Position numbers and translations under genes: made by a program. Under the pieces are notes generated by a model, which worked only from the letters and a program-made list of their open reading frames with translations, searched no databases and had not been told where the DNA came from. This document shows positions 1 through 8,668 of a stretch of DNA of 64,000 bases, in pieces. How positions within the stretch are numbered: position 1 is the first letter of the stretch; each line of letters begins with the position of its first letter. This DNA is from Deltaproteobacteria bacterium HGW-Deltaproteobacteria-18 (GTDB lineage Bacteria > Desulfobacterota > Desulfovibrionia > Desulfovibrionales > Desulfomicrobiaceae), in the NCBI GenBank assembly GCA_002841885.1, contig PHBE01000014.1, positions 36,531 through 100,530 on the forward strand. Reading direction: 5' to 3'.

Positions 1-718
1 ATTCGAAAGCCCGAAAAATGACCCCGAACTCGTCCCCGCCAAATCTGAACCCGACATCCACGCCTTCGCGCACCGACTGGGCGATGATTCGACCCAGCGT
101 CGCCAGCACCTCGTCACCTGCCTGATGTCCCAGTGTATCGTTGACCTGCTTGAATCCGTCGCAATCGATGAGCGCCAAGAAAACGCCGGCACCACGCGCA
201 GGATCGCGCAGGGCATCAGGCAGGAACCGGTCGAAATAGCGGCGGTTGTAAAGCCCGGTCAGCGAGTCGCGGTAGGACATCTCCTCGTAAAAGCGCTTGC
301 GCAGATCGCTTTCATCAAGACGCTCATGCAGCGACTTGGTCTGGGATTCGATGTGATGGGCCATCCAGTTCATGTTTCGTTTGAGACGCAGCATCTCATG
401 TTCGTCATCGCCCTCGATGCCCACCGCGAAACGCGCTCCGTAGCGGCCCTTTTGAATCTGCGAGCAAAAATCGTTCAGGGCGCGCAGATCGTGAAGGACC
501 AGAAAATATGCACCGGCGCGGCTCACGGGCGCCAAAAATCCAAGCCCCAAGGCCAGACCCAGAACCAGCATGTTCACAGGATCGATATCCACGCCCGACT
601 CGATCAGAGCGAGAATCGCGGCCATGGGCAGCGGCACGAGGACAAGCAGCAGCAAAGCCATCCGCCTGACGATTCCGATTCGTGACAGCCAGGTTGCCTG
701 GCGAGGCACCCCGGACAC
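1..718 (-). CDS. Membrane-bound diguanylate cyclase (GGDEF), partial
   Basis: The C-terminus lies beyond the left edge of the window. The reading frame carries one or two hydrophobic segments near the N-terminus (a Leu-rich segment just after base 661 and another near base 560). A HAMP-like linker with acidic and coiled-coil character follows, then the start of a GGDEF domain with the D-S-L-T-G-L-Y-N-R-R signature. The F-R-F-G-G-D-E-F active-site loop is at about bases 23-46. GGDEF proteins make cyclic di-GMP from two GTP. The start is uncertain: a GTG at 718 or an ATG at 661 both precede the first hydrophobic segment, and neither has a strong ribosome binding site. The frame stays open to about 919. 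Confidence 0.85.
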   Translation of the reverse strand, partial: MSGVPRQATWLSRIGIVRRMALLLLVLVPLPMAAILALIESGVDIDPVNMLVLGLALGLGFLAPVSRAGAYFLVLHDLRALNDFCSQIQKGRYGARFAVGIEGDDEHEMLRLKRNMNWMAHHIESQTKSLHERLDESDLRKRFYEEMSYRDSLTGLYNRRYFDRFLPDALRDPARGAGVFLALIDCDGFKQVNDTLGHQAGDEVLATLGRIIAQSVREGVDVGFRFGGDEFGVIFRAFE

Positions 719-798
719 TGTCTCGGACTTAGCTCCAACCTCAACCAGGCCGCGCCCCGACGCTCGCCGCGACAAGGTCAGCCCATCCCTGCACAGTT

Positions 799-1032
799 TC
801 AGCACTTTGAGGCCTCGCAACCGTATGGGCAGGTCCCAGGCGCCCCGCAGCCGCCTCCGGCCTTGCGCCAGACGCAACTTTTCAGACAAAGGCGCCGCAA
901 CCGCTGCCCGGACGCCCGGTCAAGGCATCGCAGGTCCGCTGCCCCCAGATGCCCTTCGGCTATAAGCCGGGTCAGAGTGGCCTCGGACATTTCAATGCGC
1001 AAAGATTCCTTTCCAGTGCACTGCATAAGCAA
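799..1032 (-). CDS. Small Cys-rich hypothetical protein (doubtful)
   Basis: This is a 77-codon frame immediately upstream of the diguanylate cyclase and on the same strand. Its C-terminal third is rich in Cys (pattern C-x-G-A-P-G-T-C-P-Y-G-C near the end), and its N-terminal half looks helical. A second start at codon 15 follows a GGAA/AGGA-like stretch. I do not recognise a family. It overlaps, in another frame, the open region ahead of the GGDEF gene, so one of the two frames here is probably non-coding or the upstream GGDEF extension is false. Confidence 0.3.
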   Translation of the reverse strand: MLMQCTGKESLRIEMSEATLTRLIAEGHLGAADLRCLDRASGQRLRRLCLKSCVWRKAGGGCGAPGTCPYGCEASKC

Positions 1033-1061
1033 ACCCCGATGATCATTTAGTTTTATTCAGC

Positions 1062-1259
1062 TTATCTTTGCCGGGACGCAGCCTTTTCAGCTTCACCTGG
1101 GCACTCTGTATCCACATCTCCCGAAATTTCATTTCCGGGCGCAGCGGAGACACGACGCGCCCATGACCGCGAACCCATCGCTCCATCAGCCTTCTTGCGC
1201 AAACGGTGCATGTCATGAACCGAAAACAACTCCGAACCGTTATCCAACTTGAAACACAT
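1062..1259 (-). CDS. Small hypothetical protein
   Basis: This is a 65-residue frame starting M-C-F-K-L-D-N-G, polar and charged, with no membrane segment and no recognised family. Support comes from an excellent Shine-Dalgarno sequence (AGGGAGG, 4 bases before the ATG). It is also the first frame on this strand after the AT-rich spacer that carries two related palindromes. A longer frame (1043-1363) in another register lacks such a site and was not preferred. Confidence 0.45.
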   Translation of the reverse strand: MCFKLDNGSELFSVHDMHRLRKKADGAMGSRSWARRVSAAPGNEISGDVDTECPGEAEKAASRQR

Positions 1260-1393
1260 ACTGCCTCCCTGACGCTGTTATCAATCTCTTGCCCATGGCG
1301 AGCCAAAAATCTCCGCTCCGTCTTCCCGGACCCTTCCCCCCGATCTCCAATCTCCCTGAACATAGTCCGGCACTCTTATTTAGCCTATTTTAA

Positions 1394-1409
1394 ATTAGAC
1401 ATGTCTAAT
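1394..1409. promoter_or_regulatory. 16-bp perfect palindrome ATTAGACATGTCTAAT (candidate operator)
   Basis: This perfect dyad lies in the AT-rich spacer (about 1260-1759) between the small minus-strand gene and the plus-strand pair at 1760-2297. A degenerate copy is found 127 bases downstream. The T-T-A-G...C-T-A-A ends resemble operator half-sites of dimeric regulators such as the DtxR/MntR class, but this resemblance is only suggestive. The rest of the spacer is AT-rich with no gene seen. Confidence 0.5.
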
Positions 1410-1520
1410 AATTTTAGCATAAGAGCAACACAATTTAGATCGCTCAGCGATTTATACATTGCGAACTAAACCAACAAAACAAATAATCTCTTCAACTTCA
1501 GGCGATCAATAAAAAACATA

Positions 1521-1536
1521 ATTAGACGTGCCTAAT
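1521..1536. promoter_or_regulatory. Second copy of the palindrome, ATTAGACGTGCCTAAT
   Basis: Six of the eight arm positions are symmetric, and 14 of 16 bases match the perfect palindrome at 1394. It is about 220 bases upstream of the plus-strand gene at 1760. Two copies in one divergent spacer suggest a regulator acting on one or both flanking transcripts. Confidence 0.45.
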
Positions 1537-1759
1537 CAATTTGCCCTGATTAGCCCCGACCCTGTCAGCTGTCAACGGGAATTCCTCACCAATGCAAACT
1601 TCCGTCACTCAGGAATCTCGAGTCCTGCCGACCAGCACTCGTATGGACAATCCCCTGGAGAGCGCCCGGAAATCATGGGCAGATTCCTCTCATGGGCATT
1701 TTTCATTGGCAGCCCCCGTCAGGTCTGGTAACCAAAGCGCAAGCTAATAAGGGGGACTC

Positions 1760-1972
1760 ATGCCCGATTGCGAACTGACTACCAAGTGCCTTTTCTTCAA
1801 TGACAAAATGGCAAACATGCCAAGCACGGCAAGCATGATGAAGCGCAAATACTGCCAAGGGAATTTTGAAGATTGCGCCCGCTACATCGTGTGTATGGCT
1901 CTGGGCAGGGAGAAGGTCCCCGCCGACCTGACGCCAACCCAGACGGACAGGGCAAAACAGCTTATTCGTTGA
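1760..1972 (+). CDS. Small five-cysteine protein of unknown function
   Basis: The protein has 70 residues with cysteines at positions 4, 10, 32, 39 and 45 (C-x5-C, then C-x6-C-x5-C). This spacing suggests metal or Fe-S binding. There is no signal peptide and no membrane segment. The start has a strong ribosome binding site (AGGGGG, 5 bases upstream). The next gene follows after 25 bases and has its own AAGGAG, so the two are probably co-transcribed. I do not recognise a named family; the pattern looks like a small conserved domain rather than a fragment. Expression may depend on the two palindromes upstream. Confidence 0.7.
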   Translation: MPDCELTTKCLFFNDKMANMPSTASMMKRKYCQGNFEDCARYIVCMALGREKVPADLTPTQTDRAKQLIR

Positions 1973-1997
1973 TCAACAACGCCAAAGGAGCCAGCTC

Positions 1998-2297
1998 ATG
2001 TTTGTAGTCATCGTGGATGTCGTGACCAGGAAGGAATTCGTGGATAATTTTCGAGAGGCGGTGATGCGGCAAGGCAACAATTCGGTCACCAAAGAAGAGG
2101 GGTGTCTCGGTTTTGAAATTCTGCAGGATCCCGAGAATCCGGAGCGCTTCACCCTCTACGAAACGTACACCGACGCCCAAACATTTTATGATGTGCACCG
2201 CTCAACACCCCATTTCAAGGAGTACGCGCTGACCACAGATCCATGGGTGCAAAGCAAAAGCGTACGCGCACTCAGCAAAATCTGGCCTTCAGGCTGA
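1998..2297 (+). CDS. Antibiotic biosynthesis monooxygenase (ABM/YgiN-like) family protein
   Basis: The protein has 99 residues, the usual length for a single-domain ABM dimeric alpha-beta barrel. Visible features are the N-terminal beta strand F-V-V-I-V-D-V, the E-E-G-C-L-G-F-E-I strand and the Y-E-T-Y-T-D-A-Q-T-F helix start. These match YgiN-like quinol monooxygenases and related cofactor-free oxygenases, which act on quinones or small phenolics. The start ATG has AAGGAG 8 bases upstream. It sits directly behind the small five-Cys protein. In an anaerobe a role in quinone or oxygen stress is plausible but not shown. Confidence 0.85.
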   Translation: MFVVIVDVVTRKEFVDNFREAVMRQGNNSVTKEEGCLGFEILQDPENPERFTLYETYTDAQTFYDVHRSTPHFKEYALTTDPWVQSKSVRALSKIWPSG

Positions 2298-2338
2298 CAT
2301 AAGCCGGCGCAAGGGAATGCCCGCACGGCCTGACTCCA

Positions 2339-2980
2339 TTACAGGTATTTGATGGCCGCAAAGCCCAGAATGGCCAGCACAACCAGAGCCGAGGCGGCCA
2401 GTTCGAAGTGCCGTTCCATGAAGGGCTTGATACGCGCCCCGAACAGGCGGATGAGTCCAGCCACCAGGAAAAAGCGGGTCGCCCTGCCGAGCACCGAGGC
2501 CAGGACGAACTGTCCCAGATCAAAGCTCATCATGCCGGAAGCGATGGTGAAGACCTTGTAGGGAATGGGCGTCACCGCTGCGACCAGCACCCCGAAGAAT
2601 CCGTAATTCTCATACCAGACGCGGACCATCTCGACCACGGCCTCGCCATGGTACATGCGCACGATGGGCAGCCCCACCGTCTCCCAAAGCCCCCAGCCGA
2701 TGAAATACCCCAGCATCCCCCCCGCGACCGAGGCCGCAGTGCACCACGCGGCCAGCTTGAACCAGCGTCCGGGCGTCGAAAAACACAGGGCGATGAGCAG
2801 CACATCGGGTGGCACGGGAAAAAAGGAGCTCTCGGCAAAGGACAGGAGCACCAGGGCCGGCAGAGCGTAAGGCGTGGCGGCCCAGTGCAGGGTCCAGTAA
2901 TAGAGCTTGCGCAGGGGGTTGCGAGTGGCGCGGGCCTGTGCCAGATCGTCCGGAGCAGTGGTGGGTGCATCGTGTTTCAT
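2339..2980 (-). CDS. DedA/VTT-type (YqaA family) membrane protein
   Basis: The protein has 213 residues from the ATG at 2980. It carries the DedA signature: a hydrophobic start, then F-A-E-S-S-F-F-P-V-P-P-D-V, a Gly-rich segment (G-G-M-L-G-Y-F-I-G) and the re-entrant motif T-P-I-P-Y-K-V-F-T-I-A-S-G. About five hydrophobic segments are visible. Family members are inner-membrane proteins linked to lipid flipping and membrane homeostasis. The open frame extends upstream to 3256, but that extension overlaps the divergent gene at 3110 and has no membrane-protein character, so the shorter start is preferred. Its ribosome binding site is weak. Confidence 0.85.
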   Translation of the reverse strand: MKHDAPTTAPDDLAQARATRNPLRKLYYWTLHWAATPYALPALVLLSFAESSFFPVPPDVLLIALCFSTPGRWFKLAAWCTAASVAGGMLGYFIGWGLWETVGLPIVRMYHGEAVVEMVRVWYENYGFFGVLVAAVTPIPYKVFTIASGMMSFDLGQFVLASVLGRATRFFLVAGLIRLFGARIKPFMERHFELAASALVVLAILGFAAIKYL

Positions 2981-3109
2981 TGCGCAGGCAGACCAGCACA
3001 AAACAGCGGGGACCACAACAAAAAAACGCGGACCTGCACAGGCCTCTTTTCTTTTGCATGCGATTCCCGCACAGTCCGGCCCAAGGGTCATCCTTGTCCC
3101 GGAAATATC

Positions 3110-3898
3110 ATGAGCAGACGCAAAACCCGAAATAAACCCGTGCTTGGCAAGGCGGAACGATCTCCAGGCCGCCGCCCGGTTCTTCCCTGGCCGCTGCCTG
3201 CGCTTGTTGCATGGAGTGCTTGCTGGACGCTTTTCCTGGGCCTGCACGCCCTGCAAACCCCGGTTCCGTGGAGTCTGACCCTGGCCACGAGCCTTGGTCT
3301 TGCTGCCAGCGCCATGGGCGCCTCCATCTGGCGCAAACTTTTCATCGCCGCCGGCTTCCCCCTCTCTCTGGCTGCATCAAACCTCGGAACCGGACTTCCG
3401 CCCTGGGTCTGGCTGATCCCGCTTGCCCTGCTGCTGCTCCTCTACCCCATGAGCGCCTGGCGGGATGCCCCGCTTTTTCCAACCCCCGCTGGCATTCTGG
3501 ATGGCCTCGAACAGATCGCACCGCTCAAATGCACGGACCGTATTCTGGACGCAGGCTGCGGGCTGGGCAACGGCCTTGCCGAACTGTACCGCGTCTACCC
3601 CTTGGCGCAGCTCCATGGACTGGAGAGAAGCTGGCCGCTACGCTTCATGTGCGCCTGGCGTTGCCCCTTCGCCCGGGTGCGTCACGGAGACATCTGGAAC
3701 GCCGACTGGTCGGCCTATTCCATGGTTTACATGTTCCAGCGCCCCGAGAGCATGGGTCCGGCAGCAGAAAAAGCCATGCGCGAACTTTCGCCCGGCTCCT
3801 GGCTGGTCAGCCTTGAATTCGAGGCCACCGCCCTCAAGCCTTTGGCGGTATTGCGCAATCGCCAAGACAAGCCCGTCTGGATCTACCGCATGCGTTGA
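3110..3898 (+). CDS. Membrane-anchored class I SAM-dependent methyltransferase
   Basis: The protein has 262 residues. The N-terminal half has a basic start followed by about three hydrophobic segments (residues about 25-115). The C-terminal half is a Rossmann methyltransferase domain with motif I I-L-D-A-G-C-G-L-G-N-G at about residue 145. Later strands are short (V-R-H-G-D-I-W, then G-S-W-L-V-S-L-E-F), so the domain is compact. The substrate is unknown. The gene is divergent from the DedA-type gene with about 130 bases between the starts. The ATG follows a GGA stretch. Confidence 0.8.
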   Translation: MSRRKTRNKPVLGKAERSPGRRPVLPWPLPALVAWSACWTLFLGLHALQTPVPWSLTLATSLGLAASAMGASIWRKLFIAAGFPLSLAASNLGTGLPPWVWLIPLALLLLLYPMSAWRDAPLFPTPAGILDGLEQIAPLKCTDRILDAGCGLGNGLAELYRVYPLAQLHGLERSWPLRFMCAWRCPFARVRHGDIWNADWSAYSMVYMFQRPESMGPAAEKAMRELSPGSWLVSLEFEATALKPLAVLRNRQDKPVWIYRMR

Positions 3899-4052
3899 GC
3901 CCACAACCGGCACGGGACACAAACCGTCGCAGTGGCTGAATATACGGATCACCGCCTCCGCGGGAACGACATCGAGACGACGTGACGAAAGATTCTTCAT
4001 TCCCCGCCAAGCTGAAATCCGTCTTTCTCTTGGCGTAGGCCCATGACCCAAA

Positions 4053-4092
4053 AACAAAACCCCCGCCGCTTTACGCGACGGGGGTTTTGTTT
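4053..4092 (-). terminator. Rho-independent terminator of lon
   Basis: A GC-rich stem (CCCCCGYCGC against its complement, with a TTTA/TAAA loop) is flanked by A runs on one side and T runs on the other, so it can work in both directions. On the minus strand it lies 23 bases after the lon stop and ends in TTTTGTTTTTG. Confidence 0.9.
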
Positions 4093-4114
4093 GAATCGTT
4101 CGTTTAACGTTGAG

Positions 4115-6562
4115 CTATTGCGGACTTGAGAACTCGTGCCCCTTGAGCAGGGCCTTGGAGACCGGGATGATGTCGGCGACAGGACAGAAAAGCGTCTCTT
4201 TGGTGACATCCTTCAAGGCCTCGCACAGCACCTGATCCATGTTCTCGACGAACACTATCTCAAGGTCCTTCAGAATGACCTTGGGCACTTCCTTCAGATC
4301 CCGCTCGTTCTCCTTGGGCAGCAATACCCGCGTGATGAGACCGCGATGCGCGGCCAGGAGCTTGTCGCGCACCCCGCCGATGGGAAGAACCCGGCCACGC
4401 AGGGTGATCTCCCCGGTCATGGCCACGTCGTTCCTGACGGGAATGTCAAGCAAGGCCGAGGCCAGGCAGGTGGCCAGCGTAATCCCGGCCGAGGGCCCGT
4501 CCTTGGGGGTGGCTCCTTCGGGCACGTGGATGTGGGTGTCGATTTCCTTGTAGAAATCCTTACGCAGTCCGAAAAACTCCGACCGGGAACGAATGTAGCT
4601 GATGGCCGCCTTGGCCGACTCCTGCATGACGTCGCCAAGCTTGCCGGTGATCTCGATCTTGCCCGTGCCGGGCATGAGCGCCACTTCCACAAAGAGAAGC
4701 TCCCCGCCGACCTGGGTCCAGGCCAAACCGGTGGCCACGCCGACCTGGGGCTCCTCCTCACGCTGTCCATGCCGCACCTTGGGAATACCCAAGTAGGAGC
4801 CAAGCATGGACTTGGTCACGGCCACGGTCTTGTCCATGTCCCCCTCTTCCACCAGAGCCCTGGCCACCTTGCGGCAGACCGAAGCCAGCTCGCGCTCCAT
4901 GTTGCGCACGCCGGATTCACGGGTGTAGCGGCGGATGATCTCAAGGATCGCGCCCTTAGACATGCTCAGATTTTCGGGCTTCAGGCCATGCTGCTCAAGC
5001 TGCTTGGGCAGCAGGAAATCCGTGGCGATGCGTTCCTTCTCCGTCTCGAGGTAGCCGGGGATGGTAATGATCTCCATGCGGTCCTGCAGGGGAAGCGGGA
5101 TGGTCTGGAGGGAATTGGCCGTGGTGATGAAAAAGACCTGGGACAGATCGTAGTCCATATCCAGGTAATGATCGTTGAAGGCGCTGTTCTGTTCCGGATC
5201 GAGGACTTCAAGGAGCGCGGCCGAGGGGTCTCCCCTGAAGTCCATGCTCATCTTGTCGACCTCATCCAGGCAGAAGACCGGATTATTGGTCGAGACGCGC
5301 TTGAGCGACTGGATGATCTTGCCGGGCAGTGCACCGACATAGGTCCGGCGATGGCCGCGGATCTCGGCTTCGTCACGCACGCCGCCAAGGGACAGGCGCA
5401 CGAATTCGCGACCCGTGGCTCGGGCGATGGACTTGGCCAGGGAGGTTTTGCCGACGCCGGGAGGGCCGACCAGACAAAGAATGGGCCCGCGCAATTTTTT
5501 TACCAACGCCTGCACGGCCAGGTATTCGAGGATACGCTCCTTGGGCTTTTCAAGGCCGTAATGGTCGTCATCCAAAATTTTCTGCGCCTGCTTGATGTTG
5601 ATGTCCACATCGCGGATCACGTTCCACGGCAGGGCCAGAATCCAGTCCACGTAGTTGCGCAGCACCGCGTACTCGGCTGAGGACGGAGGGGTCTGGCGCA
5701 GCTTTTTCATCTCGGCCATGGCCTTGGCGCGAGCCTCTTCGGGCATGTCCTTGTCCTTGAGCTGGGCTTCGAGCTCCTCCATGTCGGCCTTGGGGTCAAA
5801 ATCGCGGCCCATCTCCTTGTGGATGGCTTTGAGCTGCTCGCCGAGGTAGTAATCCTTCTGATTCTCCTCCATCTGCTTCTTGACCCGGCCCTTGATCTTC
5901 TTTTCCAGAGAAAAGACCTCGACCTCTTCCTGGATGAGTTCATAGACCCGCTCCAGGCGGCGGACAGGGTTGCGCAGTTCGAGAACGGTTTGCTTGCGAT
6001 CGTAGGCGGCTTTCAGGTGAGGGGCGATGCTGTCGGCCAGACGGCCAGGCTGAGACACGCTGGTGATGGCCAGGACTGTCTCCTTGGCCAGCTTGCGATT
6101 GACCTGTGAATATTCCTCCACGGCCTCGTGGGTGGCCCGAACCAGAGCCTCGCCTTCCATGGGGTTGCCCTCCATGTCCGGCAGCGCGGTGGCTTGCACC
6201 ATCTGGATGCCGTCCTCGATCATGAGCCCGCGCTCATGGTCCCAGGACGCACGGTACAAGCCCTCGAAGAGCACCTTGATGGTCCCGTCGGGCAGACGCA
6301 GCATCTGCAGGACCTTGCTGACCGTGCCCACGGCATAGAGGCCGTCCACATCGGGACGCTCCTGTCCGGGGTCTTTCTGGGCGACCAGAAAAATCCGCTT
6401 TTCGTATCTGTCCAAGGCCATCTCGATGGCCTTGATGGAAGAATCCCGGCCCACGAAAAGAGGCACGATGGACTTGGGAAACATGACCACTTCGCGCAGG
6501 GACATGACCGGAAGGATCATGCTCCCGTGGGTGGATTTCTCGAAAACAATGGCATCGGTCAT
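4115..6562 (-). CDS. lon: ATP-dependent Lon protease
   Basis: The protein has 815 residues from the ATG at 6562 (M-T-D-A-I-V-F), a normal Lon length. The longer frame to 6676 would run into clpX. Order of domains: N-terminal substrate-recognition domain ([10 protein letters not shown]), a coiled-coil region, an AAA+ module with Walker A G-P-P-G-V-G-K-T, and the C-terminal protease with the Ser-Lys dyad S691 (K-D-G-P-S-A-G) and K734 (G-G-V-R-D-K-L). Lon degrades misfolded and regulatory proteins in the cytoplasm. It is 35 bases behind clpX on the same strand and ends at a strong terminator, so it is the last gene of the clpP-clpX-lon unit. Confidence 0.97.
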   Translation of the reverse strand: MTDAIVFEKSTHGSMILPVMSLREVVMFPKSIVPLFVGRDSSIKAIEMALDRYEKRIFLVAQKDPGQERPDVDGLYAVGTVSKVLQMLRLPDGTIKVLFEGLYRASWDHERGLMIEDGIQMVQATALPDMEGNPMEGEALVRATHEAVEEYSQVNRKLAKETVLAITSVSQPGRLADSIAPHLKAAYDRKQTVLELRNPVRRLERVYELIQEEVEVFSLEKKIKGRVKKQMEENQKDYYLGEQLKAIHKEMGRDFDPKADMEELEAQLKDKDMPEEARAKAMAEMKKLRQTPPSSAEYAVLRNYVDWILALPWNVIRDVDINIKQAQKILDDDHYGLEKPKERILEYLAVQALVKKLRGPILCLVGPPGVGKTSLAKSIARATGREFVRLSLGGVRDEAEIRGHRRTYVGALPGKIIQSLKRVSTNNPVFCLDEVDKMSMDFRGDPSAALLEVLDPEQNSAFNDHYLDMDYDLSQVFFITTANSLQTIPLPLQDRMEIITIPGYLETEKERIATDFLLPKQLEQHGLKPENLSMSKGAILEIIRRYTRESGVRNMERELASVCRKVARALVEEGDMDKTVAVTKSMLGSYLGIPKVRHGQREEEPQVGVATGLAWTQVGGELLFVEVALMPGTGKIEITGKLGDVMQESAKAAISYIRSRSEFFGLRKDFYKEIDTHIHVPEGATPKDGPSAGITLATCLASALLDIPVRNDVAMTGEITLRGRVLPIGGVRDKLLAAHRGLITRVLLPKENERDLKEVPKVILKDLEIVFVENMDQVLCEALKDVTKETLFCPVADIIPVSKALLKGHEFSSPQ

Positions 6563-6597
6563 GATTGATCTCGCGGGTCTTGGCCGACCACGGATGG

Positions 6598-7848
6598 TCA
6601 GGCGCTCTTGGCTTCGGGTTTGAAAAGGAGCAACGGTTCCTTGCCCTCTTCCACCACGGCCTTGTTGATGACGCACTCGGTGACGTCCTTGGTGGACGGC
6701 AGAGTGTACATGATGTCGAGCATGATGGACTCCATCACGGATCTTAAGCCCCGCGCCCCGGTTTCCAGCTTGATTGCCCTGGAGGCCAGGGCCTTTAAGG
6801 CATTGTGCGTGAATTTGAGTTCCACGTTCTCAAGCTCGAACATCTTCTGATACTGTTTGACCAGGGCGTTCTTGGGCTCCTGCAGGATGCGCATCAGATC
6901 GTCTTCCTTGAGTTCGGTAAGGGAGGTTATGACCGAGATTCGCCCCGTGAATTCAGGAATAAGTCCGAAACGGATCAAGTCCATGGGGTGAACCTGCTTG
7001 AGCAGGCTGTCGGTATTGTCGTCCTGCTTGCGGCGCATCTTGGCGCCAAATCCCATGCTCGAGCCCTGTACGCGCTGCTTGACCATGTCTTCGAGCCCGA
7101 TGAAGGCCCCGCCGACAATGAAAAGAATGTTCGACGTGTCGAGGCGGATGAATTCCTGCTGCGGGTGCTTGCGCCCGCCCTTGGGGGGGATATTGGCCAC
7201 AGTCCCTTCGATGATCTTGAGGAGGGCCTGCTGCACGCCCTCGCCGGAAACGTCGCGGGTGATGGACGGGCTGTCGGACTTGCGCGAGATCTTGTCGATC
7301 TCGTCCACGTAGATGATTCCCTTGGCCGCAGACTCCAGATTGTAATCGGCGTTCTGGACCAGCTGGACCAGGATATTCTCGACATCCTCGCCCACATACC
7401 CGGCCTCGGTCAGCGTCGTGGCGTCGGCAATGGCGAAGGGCACTTTCAGGATGCGGGCCAGGGTCTGGGCCAGCAGGGTCTTGCCCGAACCGGTGGGACC
7501 GATCAGGAGGATGTTGCTCTTGTCGAGCTCCACGTCATCCTTGACCAGGGCGTGGTACTTGATGCGCTTGTAGTGATTGTACACGGCCACGGACAGGATC
7601 TTCTTGGCGTCGTCCTGCCCAACCACGTAATCATCCAGGGCGGCCTTGATCTCCTGGGGCAACGGGATGTCCGAGGAATCAAGATCTTCCTTGCGATTGT
7701 CATTCTTCAAAATGTCATCGCACAGGGCAATGCATTCATTGCAGATGTACACATCCGGACCGGCAATGAGCCTCAGCACTTCGTCCTGTCCCTTTCCACA
7801 AAAAGAGCAGGTCAGGTCCTTGCCGGTTCTTTTTTTTCTTTCCGCCAT
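6598..7848 (-). CDS. clpX: ATP-dependent Clp protease ATP-binding subunit ClpX
   Basis: The protein has 416 residues. It has an N-terminal C4 zinc-binding domain (C14, C17, C36, C39), an AAA+ core with Walker A G-P-T-G-S-G-K-T and a Walker B region ending V-D-E-I-D-K. The sensor 2 region is near the C-terminus. ClpX unfolds tagged substrates and feeds them to ClpP. The ATG has TGAGGT 4 bases upstream. The gene follows clpP by 33 bases and precedes lon by 35. Confidence 0.97.
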   Translation of the reverse strand: MAERKKRTGKDLTCSFCGKGQDEVLRLIAGPDVYICNECIALCDDILKNDNRKEDLDSSDIPLPQEIKAALDDYVVGQDDAKKILSVAVYNHYKRIKYHALVKDDVELDKSNILLIGPTGSGKTLLAQTLARILKVPFAIADATTLTEAGYVGEDVENILVQLVQNADYNLESAAKGIIYVDEIDKISRKSDSPSITRDVSGEGVQQALLKIIEGTVANIPPKGGRKHPQQEFIRLDTSNILFIVGGAFIGLEDMVKQRVQGSSMGFGAKMRRKQDDNTDSLLKQVHPMDLIRFGLIPEFTGRISVITSLTELKEDDLMRILQEPKNALVKQYQKMFELENVELKFTHNALKALASRAIKLETGARGLRSVMESIMLDIMYTLPSTKDVTECVINKAVVEEGKEPLLLFKPEAKSA

Positions 7849-7881
7849 GATTACCTCAAAAATTCTAAATAATTCCTAAAT

Positions 7882-8478
7882 CTATTCAAGTTCCTTGCGA
7901 GAGGCCAGGACCTGATCGATGAGACCGTATGTGCAGGCTTCTTCCCCACTCATGAAATAATCCCGCTCCGTGTCCTGTTCAACCTTTTCCAGCGTCTGGC
8001 CGGTGTGATGGGCCAGGATTCCGTTCAATTCGCCGCGCAGACGAATGATTTCCTTGGCCTGAATCGCGATGTCCGTGGCCTGTCCCTGAAATCCGCCCAT
8101 GGGCTGATGGATCATGATGCGTGAATGCGGCAGCGTGTAGCGCATGCCCTTCTCGCCTGCCGCCAGGAGCACCGCCGCCATGCTCGCGGCCTGGCCGATG
8201 CACAGGGTGGCCACGGGCGCGGAGATGTACTGCATGGTGTCATAGATGGCCATGCCGGCCGTCACGGCCCCGCCGGGAGAGTTTATGTACATGCTGATCT
8301 GCTTCTCAGGATTCTCGGACTCCAGAAAAAGCAGCTGGGCGCAGATGGAGTTGGCGACGTGGTCGTCGACGGGAGTGCCCAGAAGTACGATGCGGTCTTT
8401 GAGCAGGCGGGAATAAATATCGTACATCCGCTCGCCGCGGCCGGTGTTTTCAATGACGAATACGGAATTACTGACCAT
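7882..8478 (-). CDS. clpP: ATP-dependent Clp protease proteolytic subunit ClpP
   Basis: The protein has 198 residues from the ATG at 8478, which has AGGAG 5 bases upstream. The catalytic triad is visible as S99 (G-Q-A-A-S-M-A), H124 (M-I-H-Q-P-M-G-G) and D173 (E-R-D-Y-F-M). There is no long propeptide. The upstream extension of the open frame to 8598 covers the promoter region and is not expected to be coding. It is the first gene of the clpP-clpX-lon unit, with its own promoter after the tig terminator. Confidence 0.97.
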   Translation of the reverse strand: MVSNSVFVIENTGRGERMYDIYSRLLKDRIVLLGTPVDDHVANSICAQLLFLESENPEKQISMYINSPGGAVTAGMAIYDTMQYISAPVATLCIGQAASMAAVLLAAGEKGMRYTLPHSRIMIHQPMGGFQGQATDIAIQAKEIIRLRGELNGILAHHTGQTLEKVEQDTERDYFMSGEEACTYGLIDQVLASRKELE

Positions 8479-8524
8479 GAAAGCTCCTAAAAAACAAAAA
8501 TGGGGACAGACACCAAAGATTTGA

Positions 8525-8552
8525 AAAATAACGATCCGGGGCAGGGTGTCAA
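8525..8552 (-). promoter_or_regulatory. Sigma-70-like promoter of clpP
   Basis: The -35 TTGACA (8552-8547) and a -10-like TATTTT (8530-8525) are separated by 16 bases, about 50 bases upstream of the clpP start. It lies just downstream of the tig terminator. Confidence 0.5.
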
Positions 8553-8630
8553 GGGCTGTATCCAAGGAGTCGCGGGTCGCCCGCTTTGACCTGCACATTG
8601 CCTGCCAGATTGAACGCGGACTTCCCGGAA

Positions 8631-8662
8631 AAGAAAAGGGGCCGGGTCAAGCCCGGCCCCCC
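8631..8662 (-). terminator. Rho-independent terminator of tig
   Basis: The perfect 9-bp stem GGGGCCGGG/CCCGGCCCC has a 5-base loop and is followed on the minus strand by TTTTCTTTTC. It begins a few bases after the tig stop and separates tig from clpP transcription. Confidence 0.9.
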
Positions 8663-8668
8663 AAGAAA

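Noticed and set aside
1043..1363. Minus-strand 106-codon frame overlapping the small gene at 1062-1259
   Set aside because: It lacks a Shine-Dalgarno, while the alternative frame has an excellent one. Only one can be the main product.
4136..5680. Plus-strand open frame of about 514 codons inside lon
   Set aside because: It is fully antisense to a clear Lon protease with all catalytic motifs; shadow frame.
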